Positions 12,093-25,030 of a stretch of DNA of 64,000 nt are shown in pieces. Source of the DNA: Musa acuminata AAA Group (taxonomy: Eukaryota; Streptophyta; Magnoliopsida; Zingiberales; Musaceae); contig NC_088342.1 of the NCBI RefSeq assembly GCF_036884655.1, positions 35,034,001 through 35,098,000 on the forward strand. The letters run 5' to 3'. Below the pieces are notes generated by a model. It was not told the origin of the DNA. It was given only the letters and a program-made list of their open reading frames with translations, and made no database searches. The first letter of the stretch is position 1; each line of letters begins with the position of its first letter. The translations under genes were made by a program, and so were the position numbers.

Positions 12093-15000
12093 AACTTTTT
12101 ATGAGTGCTTAATTTAGATAGTAGGAATAGGAAATAAAAAATTATATCATGTTTTTCTTTTTAGCATCTTTGAAAAATTAAAAATTTGGTCATGAAAAGT
12201 ATATTGCTAAGGTTTCATGCATGTTATGTTTTGAAATGTTGAATGATGTATGCAACATTAGGGATGATAATTATATGATATGTGATAATGCTTAGGATTA
12301 ATCCATGCATATGTATCTTGATGATTTTATGTCATACATGAGTTTTTGAAGTAAATGTTGATTTGAAACTCTCATTTTAGATTAATATATTTTTGGTCCA
12401 ATCGTTTTTATGACGAATTAAGATGACATTCTCATGACATATTAAGATGACATAGTGCATGTACATCTATGTATGAATTTCTTGATAGTCTTTTGATGAT
12501 AGATGTGATATCATGATGTGTTTGGTCTTGACGGCTTCATGACGAAACTTATGTTTCGATTTTAAATGATGATACATATTTTCACAAAAGACTTGAATAC
12601 CCTTACATGAAATCAATTGTATAAAATGGAAATAAATTTTCTATCCTATTGAGATTAATGAATTTATTTTACCAAACTTGTGAATCTCATGAAAATAAAC
12701 ATGATGAATATTTTGAAAATAAATGAGTGTATCATGCATTTGGTCTTAATGATTTCTCTTGAACATACTTTTTGAAATCATACTTGATGATGAATATCAA
12801 GATATTAAAAGGATGTTATCATGGAACCATGCTTGATGATTTGTTTTATGAAATTTACCTTTCCGTCTTAAATGTTGAATTAAAGGTAAAGGCATGCTTA
12901 TAAGAAGCAAATCACATGAATAGAAATTTATAAAAATGAAATGCGATCCTCTATCTTATCGACTTTTCAATAAATCTATGCTTGTCATGTATGAATTTAT
13001 TGAATGTGACTTTGAGGATGATTTCGGATTTCACAAATGCTTGATTCATACTTATGACATGAGACGCATTTTAAATATAAATCATGTTCAATGCTTCAAT
13101 CATATTATATCTCCCTTAATTCATTTTGTTCTCCTAGATTTATTTACTAAAGAGGAGAATCTTCCGAATGAATGAAATGATACAAATGAATCACTTATCA
13201 ATATATCTTTTTGAAATATCTTTTTAATGTGATGTTGATAATTTGAGATGCCTGTTGGAATTCATGACATGAGATAATTGAATCCTTGACTTACTCTTTA
13301 TATGGCTTGAAAATAGATGTTTAAAATCTTGCTTGATGAGTTGTTTTATAAGATTTTGCCTTTACGTCTTGAACTTTCATGTTTATCTTGATTTGGCATA
13401 TAAAGACTAAGGCATGCTTAGATGAAAAAGAATCACTTAAAAAATACTTTTCCCATCTAATCGAGATTAATGATTTCATGATATTTTGTGAATCTCGAAA
13501 TTGATTTTGATGACTTGATTATGAGTTTCAAGTTAACGATTTAATTTGAATGAGTTTTATCTAAATCATAATCTTGATCTGGTAAAATTGGAATCACAAA
13601 TAATATCTTTTGGTATTCATCAATTGATACTCACAATATGAAAGTATTGGTATTCATGACTTGAATTTGATTGAAACATTGCATGCTTAAATTAATCATT
13701 CTCCTATGTTTCAAAAATTCTTTAAATGCCTTATGTGATGATTGAAAATTAATTTGCTTTATGATGAATCCCGAATCATGACTTGATCTATGATATTGAT
13801 ATATTTTAATCATGATCCTTGGTCGTATAATTCTTTTGCTCTATTAAAAAGATTTGTCAAATGAATCATGTCCTTCTTGAATTTTCTTGATATCATAACA
13901 TGATTTTGTAATATGGCTTGTATAATGATTAAATTTTTTAGCCATTGGTTTCTCCCTTCTTTTCGATAATGATAAAGGGGGAGTTAGTTTACTAGCCTGC
14001 ATATTTCAAAGGAAGGAAAATTTGCTAGCTCGATCATTTCATTGAAAGAACTTGCTATCATGAACACTACCAATGAATTACAAATCTTGCAATATAAAGA
14101 GAAGCAAAGAATTGCTATCTCGAAAAAAGCAAAAAATGTAAAACTTAGAAAACTTACAATATAATTGCTCTTGCCATGCTTTGTATCAAAAATAGGTTGA
14201 TATCCTTAAAAGCATCGCATTAAATTTTTTAGTGTATCGCAATGTATCACATGTATCACAAATTGAAAATTTTGAGACTATTATCATATCATGTTTAACA
14301 ATTGATGTCTTTCATGACATGATTTCTTTGCATTGTTGTCTTGTATGTATCATGTGATGATTGAAATATTGATTGATGCAAATTCATAGTTTATTTAAAG
14401 TCTAAAACATTGGTTCCTCTCATTCTTTTCGGCAATGACATAAGGGGAGAAAGATTGCTAGCTCAAGGCAAATGCTGGCTAGCTTGTACTCTTCCCTTTT
14501 CTTTGACAAAAACAAAGAGGAGAAAGCTTTTGCTAGTTAGAACATGCAAAGAAAAGCAAAGTGCAATCTTGCATAAGAAGCAAGTGTTGAATTGCCATGG
14601 TTGAACTTAAGAATCTCGCTATGCTTTTGTGCTTATATGTTGTGATGAAAATCTAACTTCATGTTACAAAAACTTGCATATCTTTTAAAATAGCTAGAGC
14701 TACTTCTCCTTTTGTTGATGACAAAGGGGGAGAAATATATGAATTGATACTATGTGTGCCATATTTGAATGAGAAATATATGAATTGATGCTATAAGTGC
14801 CATATTTGAATTTGAATTATGTTAAGATATCAAAATCTTACTTCAAAATTTTATATGTTGATATCTTACCTTATGATGAATTGCTACCATTACCATCATT
14901 CACATTTGAAATTTGAAAATGGATGTCAAGCATCATGATACATCATTTTCAGAGAGATACATCATGATAGGAATCATAATGGGAGTATTGATAATGTTAA

Positions 15001-15126
15001 ATGATTTTAACTTATTAATATGTCTCTTGAATTCAAAAGCTTTGAATTCAAGAATGACTTATCTTAAGTATGACATATAGATAGGGGGAGTTAAGGTTAA
15101 CTCCGTTATCAATTGATTGTCATCAT
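12093..15126 (+). other. non-coding internal region of element 2
   Basis: About 3 kb, AT-rich, with no convincing reading frame. It holds diverged polypurine-type modules near 13961-13985, 14430-14455, 14500-14530, 14705-14735 and 15080-15095, related to those in element 1. It replaces the pol region of autonomous copia elements. Confidence 0.75.
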
Positions 15127-15140
15127 AAGAAAGGGGAGAT
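15127..15140 (+). promoter_or_regulatory. polypurine tract of element 2
   Basis: AAGAAAGGGGAGAT directly before the TGTTGAATC start of the 3' LTR. Confidence 0.8.
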
Positions 15141-16632
15141 TGTTGAATCTCGAATTTTGATGATGAAGTCAATTCTCATTTGTTATCTAATCCATATGTT
15201 GAGATAAGTGTGCAAGATTAACTACAATGAAAGTAAGACATGCAGCAGGAGTTGTGCCGGAGTCAAGACTATGATCACGTTGGGAGTTCGAGAGTTCGAT
15301 GGAAGTTCGGACGGAAGTTCGGACGGTCGTCAGAGGTTCTGCGGGAACAAATCCGAGAAGTCCAAGAGCTTGCCAAAAGAAGCTCGTCGGAACTCGCCAA
15401 GTGGATCGTCACAAGTCCAGAAGTTTTTCGGAAGTCCGCAGGAACATCACCAAGGGTTCATCGGATGATCGACGGAAGTTCGTCGAAAGCTCATCGGAAG
15501 AAGCGATTGACGCACCGGAGCAAGTTGCAGTAAATGTCTTAAGAAATATCATAGTTAGCACAATAATTAAGTTAGAAATGAGAGGTGATTCCATTAACTT
15601 AAACTTGGGGCAATTGGGCCCTTGACAGACCCAAATTGGGCCGAATGGATCAACCCATTCGGACCCAAATTTCTTAGCCAGCGGTGGCACCGCCTAGGGC
15701 TCAGTCTCCGAGCTAGGCTGGGCGGTGCAACCGCCCTTGACAAGCGGTGGAATCGCCTGAGCTCGGTCTCCGAGCTCTACCAAGCTGTTCAATCACCCCA
15801 GTCAGGCGGTGGCACCGACTGGGCTCAGTCTCCGATCTCTATCAGGCGATTGTACCGCCCTAGTCAGGAGGTAGTACCGCCAGGACCCCGAAAATCTGGG
15901 AAAAGATACTTTTGAGCTCCAAATTCAAACCAGTTTGGGGCCTATATAAACCCCACCCTTTCCTGCATGAAAGGGCAACCAAAAAGCACCGAAAATCCAA
16001 TCTTACTCTGTGATTTTTAGAGCTCAAAAGTGTTGTAAAGGCTAGAAGTTCTCCTCCCTCTTTTCTTCCAAGTTTTGAGCTTTCAAGAGAGGAGAGAAAT
16101 TCTGTAAGGGTTGTCTCCTAAGCCCGTCAAAAGAAGTGAAACTGTAAAAGGGTGGTTGGCCTTCGCCTATTGAAGGAAGGCCACTAGTGGACGTCGGTGA
16201 CCTCGTCGGTGGAGGAAGCTAAAAGTGGATGTAGGTCAAGATTGACCGAACCACTCTAAATCTCGATTTGCATTTACTTTGAGTATCTTATCTTTACTAC
16301 AAACCTTCTTAGTAGATTACTACCTTCTGCTCATGTACAAACGTGTTTCATAGTTAAGTATTTTCTGAATCGGCGTTAAGACGGAAATCGATTTTATCGT
16401 ACGAATGTCGTATTCCAATTTACTATTACATTATGTTGTCTATCTTAACTGCAAACTACCTCTATATATTTGCTTTAACTGCATCTCACTTGATCATAAG
16501 TTAAAGTGATTTACGAAATAGCTTTCTTATCAAAATTGCTTTTATCGTACGAATGCAGTTTTAATCGTCGAAAGTTTTCCGCTGCACTAATTCACCCCCC
16601 CCCCCACCCTCTTAGTGCTCTTGATCCTAACA
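15141..16632 (+). repeat. 3' LTR of element 2
   Basis: 1492 bp, TGTTGAATCTCG to CCTAACA, followed by the target duplication TTATT. A TATA box lies at 15943-15950. It is shorter than the 5' LTR because of fewer palindromic modules. A C-rich tract (about 16597-16612) precedes the end, as in the other LTRs. Confidence 0.92.
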
Positions 16633-19600
16633 TTATTAACAGAAAATTTTATACTACATGGAAACAAATATTATGTCGAAAGTATTACGCTATGCTTATT
16701 CCTTAAAATTTAATCTCCTGATAGTTAACAATTATTAACAAAAAATTTTATACTACGTGGAATCAAATATTATGTGATAAGTTTTTGACGTTGCTTATTC
16801 CTTAAAATTCAATCTCGTGATAGTTAAAAGTTATTAACAAAAAAATTTATACTATATCGAATCAAATATTATATAGAAAGTATTTGACAATTCTTATTCC
16901 TTAAAATTCAATCTCTTGATAGTTAACAATTATTAACATAAAATTTTATACTATATGGAATCAAATATTATGTCGAAAGTATGTGGAAAGTCTTTGACAT
17001 TGCTTATTCTATAAAATTCAATCTCCTGATAGTTACCAATTATTGACAGAAAATTTTATACTACATGGAATCAAATATTATGTCGAAAGTATTTGACTTT
17101 TCTTATTCCTTAAAATTTAATTTCCTGATTGTTAATAATTATTAATAGAAAATTTTATACTACATGGAATCAAATATTATGTTGAATGTATTTGGCGTTG
17201 CTTATTATTTAAAATTCAATCTCCTAGTAGTTAACAATTATTGACAGAAAATTTTATATTACACGGAATCAAATATTTTGTTGTAAGTATTTAGCTATGC
17301 TTATTCCTTAAAATTCAATCTCTTGGTAGTTAACAATTATTGATAGAAAACTTTATATTACATGGAATCAAATATTTTGTCGAAAGTATTTAGCTATGCT
17401 TATTAATTAAAATTCAATCACCTGATAGTTAATAATTATTAACAGAAAATTTTATACTACGTGGCATCAAATATTATGTGGGAAGTATTTATCATTGCTT
17501 ATTCCTTAAAATTCAATCTCATGATAGTTAAAAATTATTAACACAAAATATTATACTACATGGAATAAAATATTATGTCGAAAGTATTAGGCATAGCTTA
17601 TTTCTTAAAATTCAATCTCTTGATAGTTAATAATTATTAACAGAAAATTTTATACAACATCGAATCAAATATTATGTGCAAAGTATTCGGCATTCCTTAT
17701 TTCTTAAAATTTAATCTCCTAATAGTTAACAATTATTAACATAAAATTTTATACAACTTGATATCAAATATTATGTCGAAAGCATTTGTCGTTGCTTATT
17801 CCTTAAAATTCAATCTCCTAATTTTGAACAATTATTAATAGAAAATTTTATACTACATGAAATCAAATATTATGTCGAAAGTATTTGGCGTTGCTTATTC
17901 CTTAAAAATAAATCTTCTAATAGTTGACAATTATTAAGAGAAAATTTTATACTACATGAAATCAAATATTATGTCAAAAGAATTTGACGTTGCTTATTCC
18001 TTAAAATTTAATTTCCAAAAAATTATCAATTATTAATAGAATAAATTTAAACTACATGGAATCAAATATTATGTCGAAAGTATTTAGCGTTGCTTATTCC
18101 TAAAAATTCAATCACTTGATAGTTAATAATTATTAACAAAAAAAATTATACTACATGGAATCGAATATTATGTCGAAAGTATTTGGCGTTGCTTATTCAT
18201 TAAAATTCAATCTCCTAATTGTTAACAATTATTGACAGAAAATTTTATACTACATGGAATTGAAAGTATTTGGCTTTACTTATTCCTTAAAATTCAATCT
18301 CCTGATAGTTAATAATTATTAACATAAAATTTTATACTAAGTGGAATCAAATATTATGTGGAAAGTATTTGTGGTTGCTTATTCCTTAAAACTCAATATC
18401 TTGATAGTTAAAAATTATTAACATAAAATTTTATACTAAATGGAATCAAATATTATGTCGAAAGTATTGGGTGTTGCTTATTCCTTAAAATTCAATATCC
18501 TGATAGTTAACAATTATTAACAGAAATTTTATTCTGTATGAAGTCAAATATTATATGGAAAGTATTTGGCCTTGCCTTTTCCTTGAAATTCAATCTCTTG
18601 ATAGCAAAAAATTATTAACAAAATATTTTAAAATATATGGAATCAAATATTATGTCGAAAGTATTTGCTAATTCTTCTTCCTTAAAATTGAATCTCTTAC
18701 TAGTTAACAATTATTGACAGAAAATTTTATACTACAAGAAATCAAATATTAAGTCGAAAGTATTTATCATTGCTTATTCCTTAAAATTCAATCTCATTAT
18801 AGTTAAAAATTATTAAAATAAAATTTTGTACTACATGGAATCAAATATTATGTCGAAAGTATTGAACGTTGCTTATTTATTAAAATTCAATCTCTTGATA
18901 GTTAATAATTATTATCAGAAAATTTTATACTACATCGAATCAAATATTATGTGCAAAGTATTCGGCATTCCTTATTTCTTAAAATTTAATCTCCTAATAA
19001 TTAATAATTATTAACATAAAATTTTATACAACTTGGAATCAAATATTATGTCGAAAGTATTTGTCATTACTTATTCCTTAAAATTTAATCTCCTGATAGT
19101 GAACAATTATTAACAGAAAATTTTATACTACATGGAATCAAATATTATGTCGAAAGTATTTGGCGTTGCTTATTCCTTAAAAATAAATCTTCTAATAGTT
19201 GACAATTATTAAGAGAAAATTTTATACTACATGGAATCAAATATTATGTCAAAAGAATTTGACGTTGCTTATTCCTTAAAATTTAATTTCCAGAAAATTA
19301 TCAATTATTAATAGAATAAATTTACACTACATGGAATCAAATATTATGTCAAAAGAATTTGACGTTGCTTATTCCTTAAAATTTAATCACTTGATAGCTA
19401 ATAATTATTAACAAAAAAAAATATACTACATGGAATCAAATATTATGTCGAAAGTATTTGGCGTTGCTTATTCATTAAAATTCAATCTCCAAATTGTTAA
19501 CAATTATTGACAGAAAATTTTATACTACATGGAATTGAAAGTATTTGGCTTTACTTATTCTTTAAAATTCAATCTCCTGATAGTTAACAATTATTAACAT

Positions 19601-22600
19601 AAAATTTTATACTAAGTGGAATCAAATATTATGTGGAAAGTATTTGTGGTTGCTTATTCCTTAAAACTCAATCTCATGAAAGTTAAAAATTATTAACATA
19701 AAATTTTATACTAAATGGAATCAAATATTATGTCGAAAGTATTGGGTGTTGCTTATTCCTTAAAATTCAATATCCTAATAGTTAACAATTATTTACAAAA
19801 AAAATTATTCTGTTTGGAATCAAATATTATATGGAAAGTATTTGGCCTTGCCCATTCCTTGAAATTCAATCTCTTGATAGCTAAAAATTATTAACAAAAT
19901 ATTTTAAAATATATGGAATCAAATATTATGTCGAAAGTATTTGCCAATGCTTCTTCCTTAAAATTGAATCTCTTTTTAGTTAACAATTATTGATAGAAAA
20001 TTTTATACTACAAGGAATCAAATATTAAGTCGAAAGTATTTATCATTGCTTATTCCTTAAAATTCAATCTCATTATAGTTAAAAATTATTAAAATAAAAT
20101 TTTTTACTACATGGAATCAAATATTATGTCGAAAGTATTGGACGTTGCTTATTTCTTAAAATTCAATATCTTGATAGTTAATAATTATTATCAGAAAATT
20201 TTATACTACATCGAATCAAATATTATGTGCAAAGTATTCGGCATTCCTTATTTCTTAAAATTTAATCTCCTAATAATTAACAATTATTAACATAAAATTT
20301 TATACAACTTGGAATCAAATATTATGTCGAAAGTATTTGTCATTACTTATTCCTTAAAATTTAATCTCCTGATAGTGAACAATTATTAACAGAAAATTTT
20401 ATACTACATGGAATCAAATATTATGTCAAAAGTATTTGACGTGGCTTATTCCTTAAAAATAAATATCTTGATAGTTAACAATTATTAAGAGAAAATTATA
20501 TACTACATGGAATCGAATATTATGTCGAAAGTATTTGGCGTTGCATATTCCTTAAAATTCAATTTCCAGAAAGTTAACAATTATTAATAAGAAAAATTTA
20601 CACTACATGGAATCAAATATTATGTCAAAAGTATTTGGCGTTACTTATTCCTAAAAATTCAATCACTTGATAGTTAATAGTTATTAACAAAAAAATTTAT
20701 TCTACATGGAATCGAATATTATGTCGAAAGTATTTGGCATTGCTTATTCATTAAAATTTAATCTCCTAATAGTTAATAATTATTGACAGAAAATTTTATA
20801 CTACATGTAATCAAATATTATTTCGAAAGTATTTGGCTTTGCTTATTCTTTAAAATTCAATCTCCTGATAGTTAATATTTATTAACAGAAAATTTTAGAC
20901 TAAGTGGAATCAAATATTTTGTGGAAAGTATTTGTGGTTGCTTATTCCTTATAATTCAATCTCATGATAGTGAAAAATTATTAACACAAAATTTTATACT
21001 AAATGGAATCAAATATTATGTCGAAAGTATTGGGTGTTCGTTATTCCTTAAAATTTAATATCCTGATAGTTAATAATTATTAACAGAAAATTTTATACTA
21101 CATGGAATCAAATATTATATGAAAAGTATTTGGCCTTGCCTATTCCTTAAAATTCAATCTCTTGATAGCTAAAAATTATTAACAAAATATTTTAAAATAT
21201 ATGGAATCAAATATTATGTTGAAAGTATTTGGCTTTGCTTATTCCTTAAAATTCAATCTCTTACTAGTTAACAATTATTGACAGAAAATTTTATATTACA
21301 TGGAATCAAATATTAAGTCGAAAGTATTTGTCATTGCTTATTCCTTAAAATTCAATCTCATTATAGTTACAAATTATTAGCATAAAATTTTATACTATAT
21401 GGAATCAAATATTATGTCGAAATAAAATTCAATCTCTTGATAGTTAATAATTATTATTAGAAAATTTTATACTACATCGAATCAAATATTATGTGCAAAG
21501 TATTCAGCATTCCTTATTTCTTAAAATTTAATCTCATAATAGTTAACAATTATTAACATAAAATTGTATACAACTTGGAATCAAATATTATGTCGAAAGT
21601 ATTTGTCATTCCTTATTCCTTAAAAATTCAATCTCCTGATAGTGAACAATTATTAACAGAAAATTTTATATTACATGGAATCAAATATTATGTCAAAAGT
21701 ATTTGGAGTAGCTTATTCCTTAAAAATAAATCTCCTGATAGTTAACAATTATTAAGAGAAAATTTAATACTATGTGGAATCAAATATTATGTCGAAAGTA
21801 TTTGGCGTTGCTTATTCCTTAAAATTTAATTTCCAAAATGTTAACAATTATTAATAGAAAAAATTTACACTACATAGAATCAAATATTATGTCCAAAGTA
21901 TTTGGCTTTGCTTATTCCTAAAAATTCAATCACTTGATAGTTAATTGTTATTAACAAAAAAATTTATTCTACTTGGAATCGAATATTATGTCGAAAGTAT
22001 TTGACGTTGCTTATTCATTAAAATTCAATCTCCTAATAGTTAACAATTTTTGACAGAAAATTTTATACTACATGGAATCAAATATTATTTTGAAACTATT
22101 TGGCTTTGCTTATTCCTTAAAATTCAATCTCCCGACAGTTAACAATTATTAACAGAAAATTTTTGACTAAGTAGACTCAAATATTATGTGTAAAGTATTT
22201 GTGGTTGCTTATTCCTTAAAATTCAATCTCTTGATAGTTAAAAATTATTAACACAAAATTTTATACTAAATGTAATCAAATATTTTGTCGAATGTATTGG
22301 GTGTTGCTTATTACTTAAAATTCAAACTCCTAATAGTTAACAATTATTAATAGAAAATTTTGAACTATATGGAATCAAATATTATTTGGAAAGTATTTGG
22401 CGTTGCCCATTTCATAAAATTTAATCTCCTGATAGTTAAAAATTATTAACAGAATATTTTAAACTACATGGAATCAAATATTATGTCGAAAATATTTGGT
22501 GTTGCTTATTCCTTAAAATTAAATCTCTTGCTAGTTAACAATTATTGACAGAAAATTTTATACCAAATGGAATCGAATATTAAGTCAAAAGGATTTGGCT

Positions 22601-25030
22601 TTGCTTATTCCTTAAAATTGAATCTTCTAATAGTTAACAATTATTAACAAAAAATTTTATACTATATGGAATCAAATATTATGTTGAAAGTATTTGTCAT
22701 TGCTTATTCCTTAAAATTCAATCTCATGATTGTTAAAATTATTAATAGAATATTTTTAACTATATGGAATCAAATATTATGTCGAAAGTATTTACCGTTG
22801 CTTATTCCTTAAAATTCAATCTCTTGCAAGTTAACAATTATTGATAGAAAATTTTATACTACATGGAATCAAATATTATGTCGAAAGGATTTGACTTTGC
22901 TTATTCCTTAAAATTGAATCTCCTGATAGTTAGCAATTATTAACAGAAAATTTTATACTACATGGAATCAAATATTATGTCGAAAGTATTTGTCATTGCT
23001 TATTCCTTAAAATACAATCTAATAAATGTTAAAAATTATTAACATAAAATTTTATATTACGTGGAATCAAATATTATGTTGAAAGTATTGGGCATTGCTC
23101 ATTCCTTAAAATTCAATCTCTTGATAGTTAACAATTATTAACAAAAAAATTTATACTACATGGAATCAAATATTATGTCGAAAATATTGGGCATTGTTTA
23201 TTCGTTAAAATTCAACCTCATGATTGTTAAAAATTATTAACACAAAATTTTATACTACATGGAATCAAATATTATGTCGAAAGTATTGGACATTGCTTAT
23301 TCCTTAAAATTCAATTTCCTAATAGTTAACAATTATGAATAGAAAATTTTATACTAAATGGAATCAAATATTATGTGGAATGTATTTGGCGTTGCCCATT
23401 CCTTAAAATTTAATCTCCTCATGGTTAACAATTATTAATATAAAATTTTAAACTACATGGAATCAAATATTACGTTAAAAGTATTTGGCCTTGCTTATTT
23501 CGTAAAATTTAATCTCCTACTAGTTAACAATTATTGACAGAAAATTTTATACTTCATGGAATCAAATATTAAATCGAAAGTATTCGGCTTTGTTTATTCC
23601 TTAAAATTCAATCTATTGATAGTTAACAATTATTAACAGAAAATTTTATACTATGTCGAATCAAATATTATGTGGAAAGTATTTGACCTTACTTGTTCTT
23701 TAAAATTTAATCTCCTGATAGTTAACAATTATTAACAAAAAATTTTATACTACATTAAATCAAATTTTATGTCAAAAGTATTTGAAATTTCTTATTTCTT
23801 AAAATTCAATTTCTTGATAGTTAACAATTATTAACAAAAAATTTTATAATACATAGAATCAAATATTATGTCAAAAATATGTGGAATGTCTTTGGCATTG
23901 CTTATTTTTCAAAATTGAATCTCCTGATAGTTAACAAGTATTGATAGAAAATTTTACACTAATGGAATCAAATAATAAACTGAAAGTATTGGGCGTTACT
24001 TATTCCTTAAAATTTAATCTCCTAATAGTTATTAATTATTAATAGAAAATTTTATACTATATGAAATTAAATGTTATGTCGAAAATATTTTTCTTTACAT
24101 ATTCCTTAAAATTCAATCTCTTGATCGTTAAAAATTATTAACAGAAAATTTTTTACTGCATATATTCAAATATTATGTGGAAAGTATTTAGCAATCCTTA
24201 TTCCTAAAAATTTAATCCCCTGATAGTTAACAATTATTAACAGAAAATTTTATACTATATGGAATCAAATATTTTGTCGAAAGTATTTGGCTTTGCTTAT
24301 TCATTCAAATTCAATCTCATTATAGTTAAAAATTATTAACAAAAAATTTTAAATTACATGGAATCAAATATTATGTCGAAAGTATTGGGCGTTGCTTATT
24401 CCATAAAATTTAATCTCCTAATAGTTAACAATTATTAACAAAAAATTTTATACTATATGGAATCAAATATTATGTGGAAAGTATTTGGCATTCCTTATTC
24501 CTTAAAATTTAATCTCTTGATAGTTAACAATTATTAACAGATAATTTTATACTACATGAAATCAAATATTATGTCGAAAGTATTTGGCGATTCTTATTCC
24601 TTAAAATTTAATTTCCTGATAGTTAATAATTATTAACAGAAAACTTTATACTACATGGAATCACATATTATGTCGAAAGTATTTGGCTTTGTTTATTCCT
24701 TAAAATTCAATCTCTTTATAGTTAACAATTATTAAAAGAAAATTTTATACTACATGGAATCAAATATTATGTGAAAAGTATTTGACGTTGCTTATTCCTT
24801 AAAATTCAATCTCTTGATAGTTAACAATTATTAAGAAAAAATTTTATACTACATGGAATCAAATATTATGTCGAAAGTATTTGACGTTACTTATTTCTTA
24901 AAATTCAATCTTTTGATAGTTAACTATTATTAACAGAAAATTTTATACTACATGGAATCAAATATTATGTCGAAAGTATTTGGCATTGCTTATTCCTTCA
25001 AATTAAATCTCTCGATAGTTAACAATTATT
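16633..25030. repeat. 99-bp satellite, block 2
   Basis: About 85 monomers in one orientation. Adjacent copies are spaced 99 bp (for example TTTTATACT at 24842 and 24941). Several monomers are shortened, for example near 18255, 19530 and 21415. Words diagnostic of single monomers recur every 1.27 kb between about 17.6 and 22.7 kb. The block is uninterrupted up to the solo LTR at 25031. Confidence 0.95.
17640..22700. repeat. higher-order repeat, period about 1.27 kb (13 monomers)
   Basis: Variant monomers recur in the same order. The CTTAAAAATAAATCT variant is at 17901, 19176, 20452 and 21719. The TTAATTTCCA variant (ATTTCC) is at 18011, 19286, 20562 and 21829. The TATGTGCAAAGTATTC variant occurs near 17.67, 18.95, 20.23 and 21.50 kb. 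Spacings are 1267-1276 bp, a little under 13 x 99. The first two copies share the same shortened monomer (GGAATTGAAAGTATTTGG), so they are the most recently duplicated pair. Confidence 0.85.

Larger units (their letters stand above)
9544..16632 (+). mobile_element. complete gag-only copia-type element 2
   Basis: 7089 bp, inserted in the satellite with a perfect 5-bp target duplication TTATT (9539-9543 and 16633-16637). Order: 5' LTR 9544-11097, tRNA-Met primer site, gag pseudogene 11148-12092, about 3 kb of non-coding DNA, polypurine tract, 3' LTR 15141-16632. Both ends are TG...CA. No pol domain is present. The two LTRs differ in length (1554 and 1492 bp), mainly in the number of GGCGGTGGCACCGCC modules. 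This fits a non-autonomous TR-GAG-like element that needs enzymes from a relative. The copia-type element starting at 61425, whose gag carries a zinc knuckle, shows what a fuller relative may look like. Confidence 0.88.

Noticed and set aside
12936..13175. 79-codon frame in the internal region of element 2
   Set aside because: No recognisable domain, and it lies in AT-rich non-coding DNA of a gag-only element; the equivalent part of element 1 is not open.
16633..25030. CRISPR-like array of regular repeats
   Set aside because: Repeats are direct, contiguous, variable and without spacers, in plant nuclear DNA; it is a satellite.
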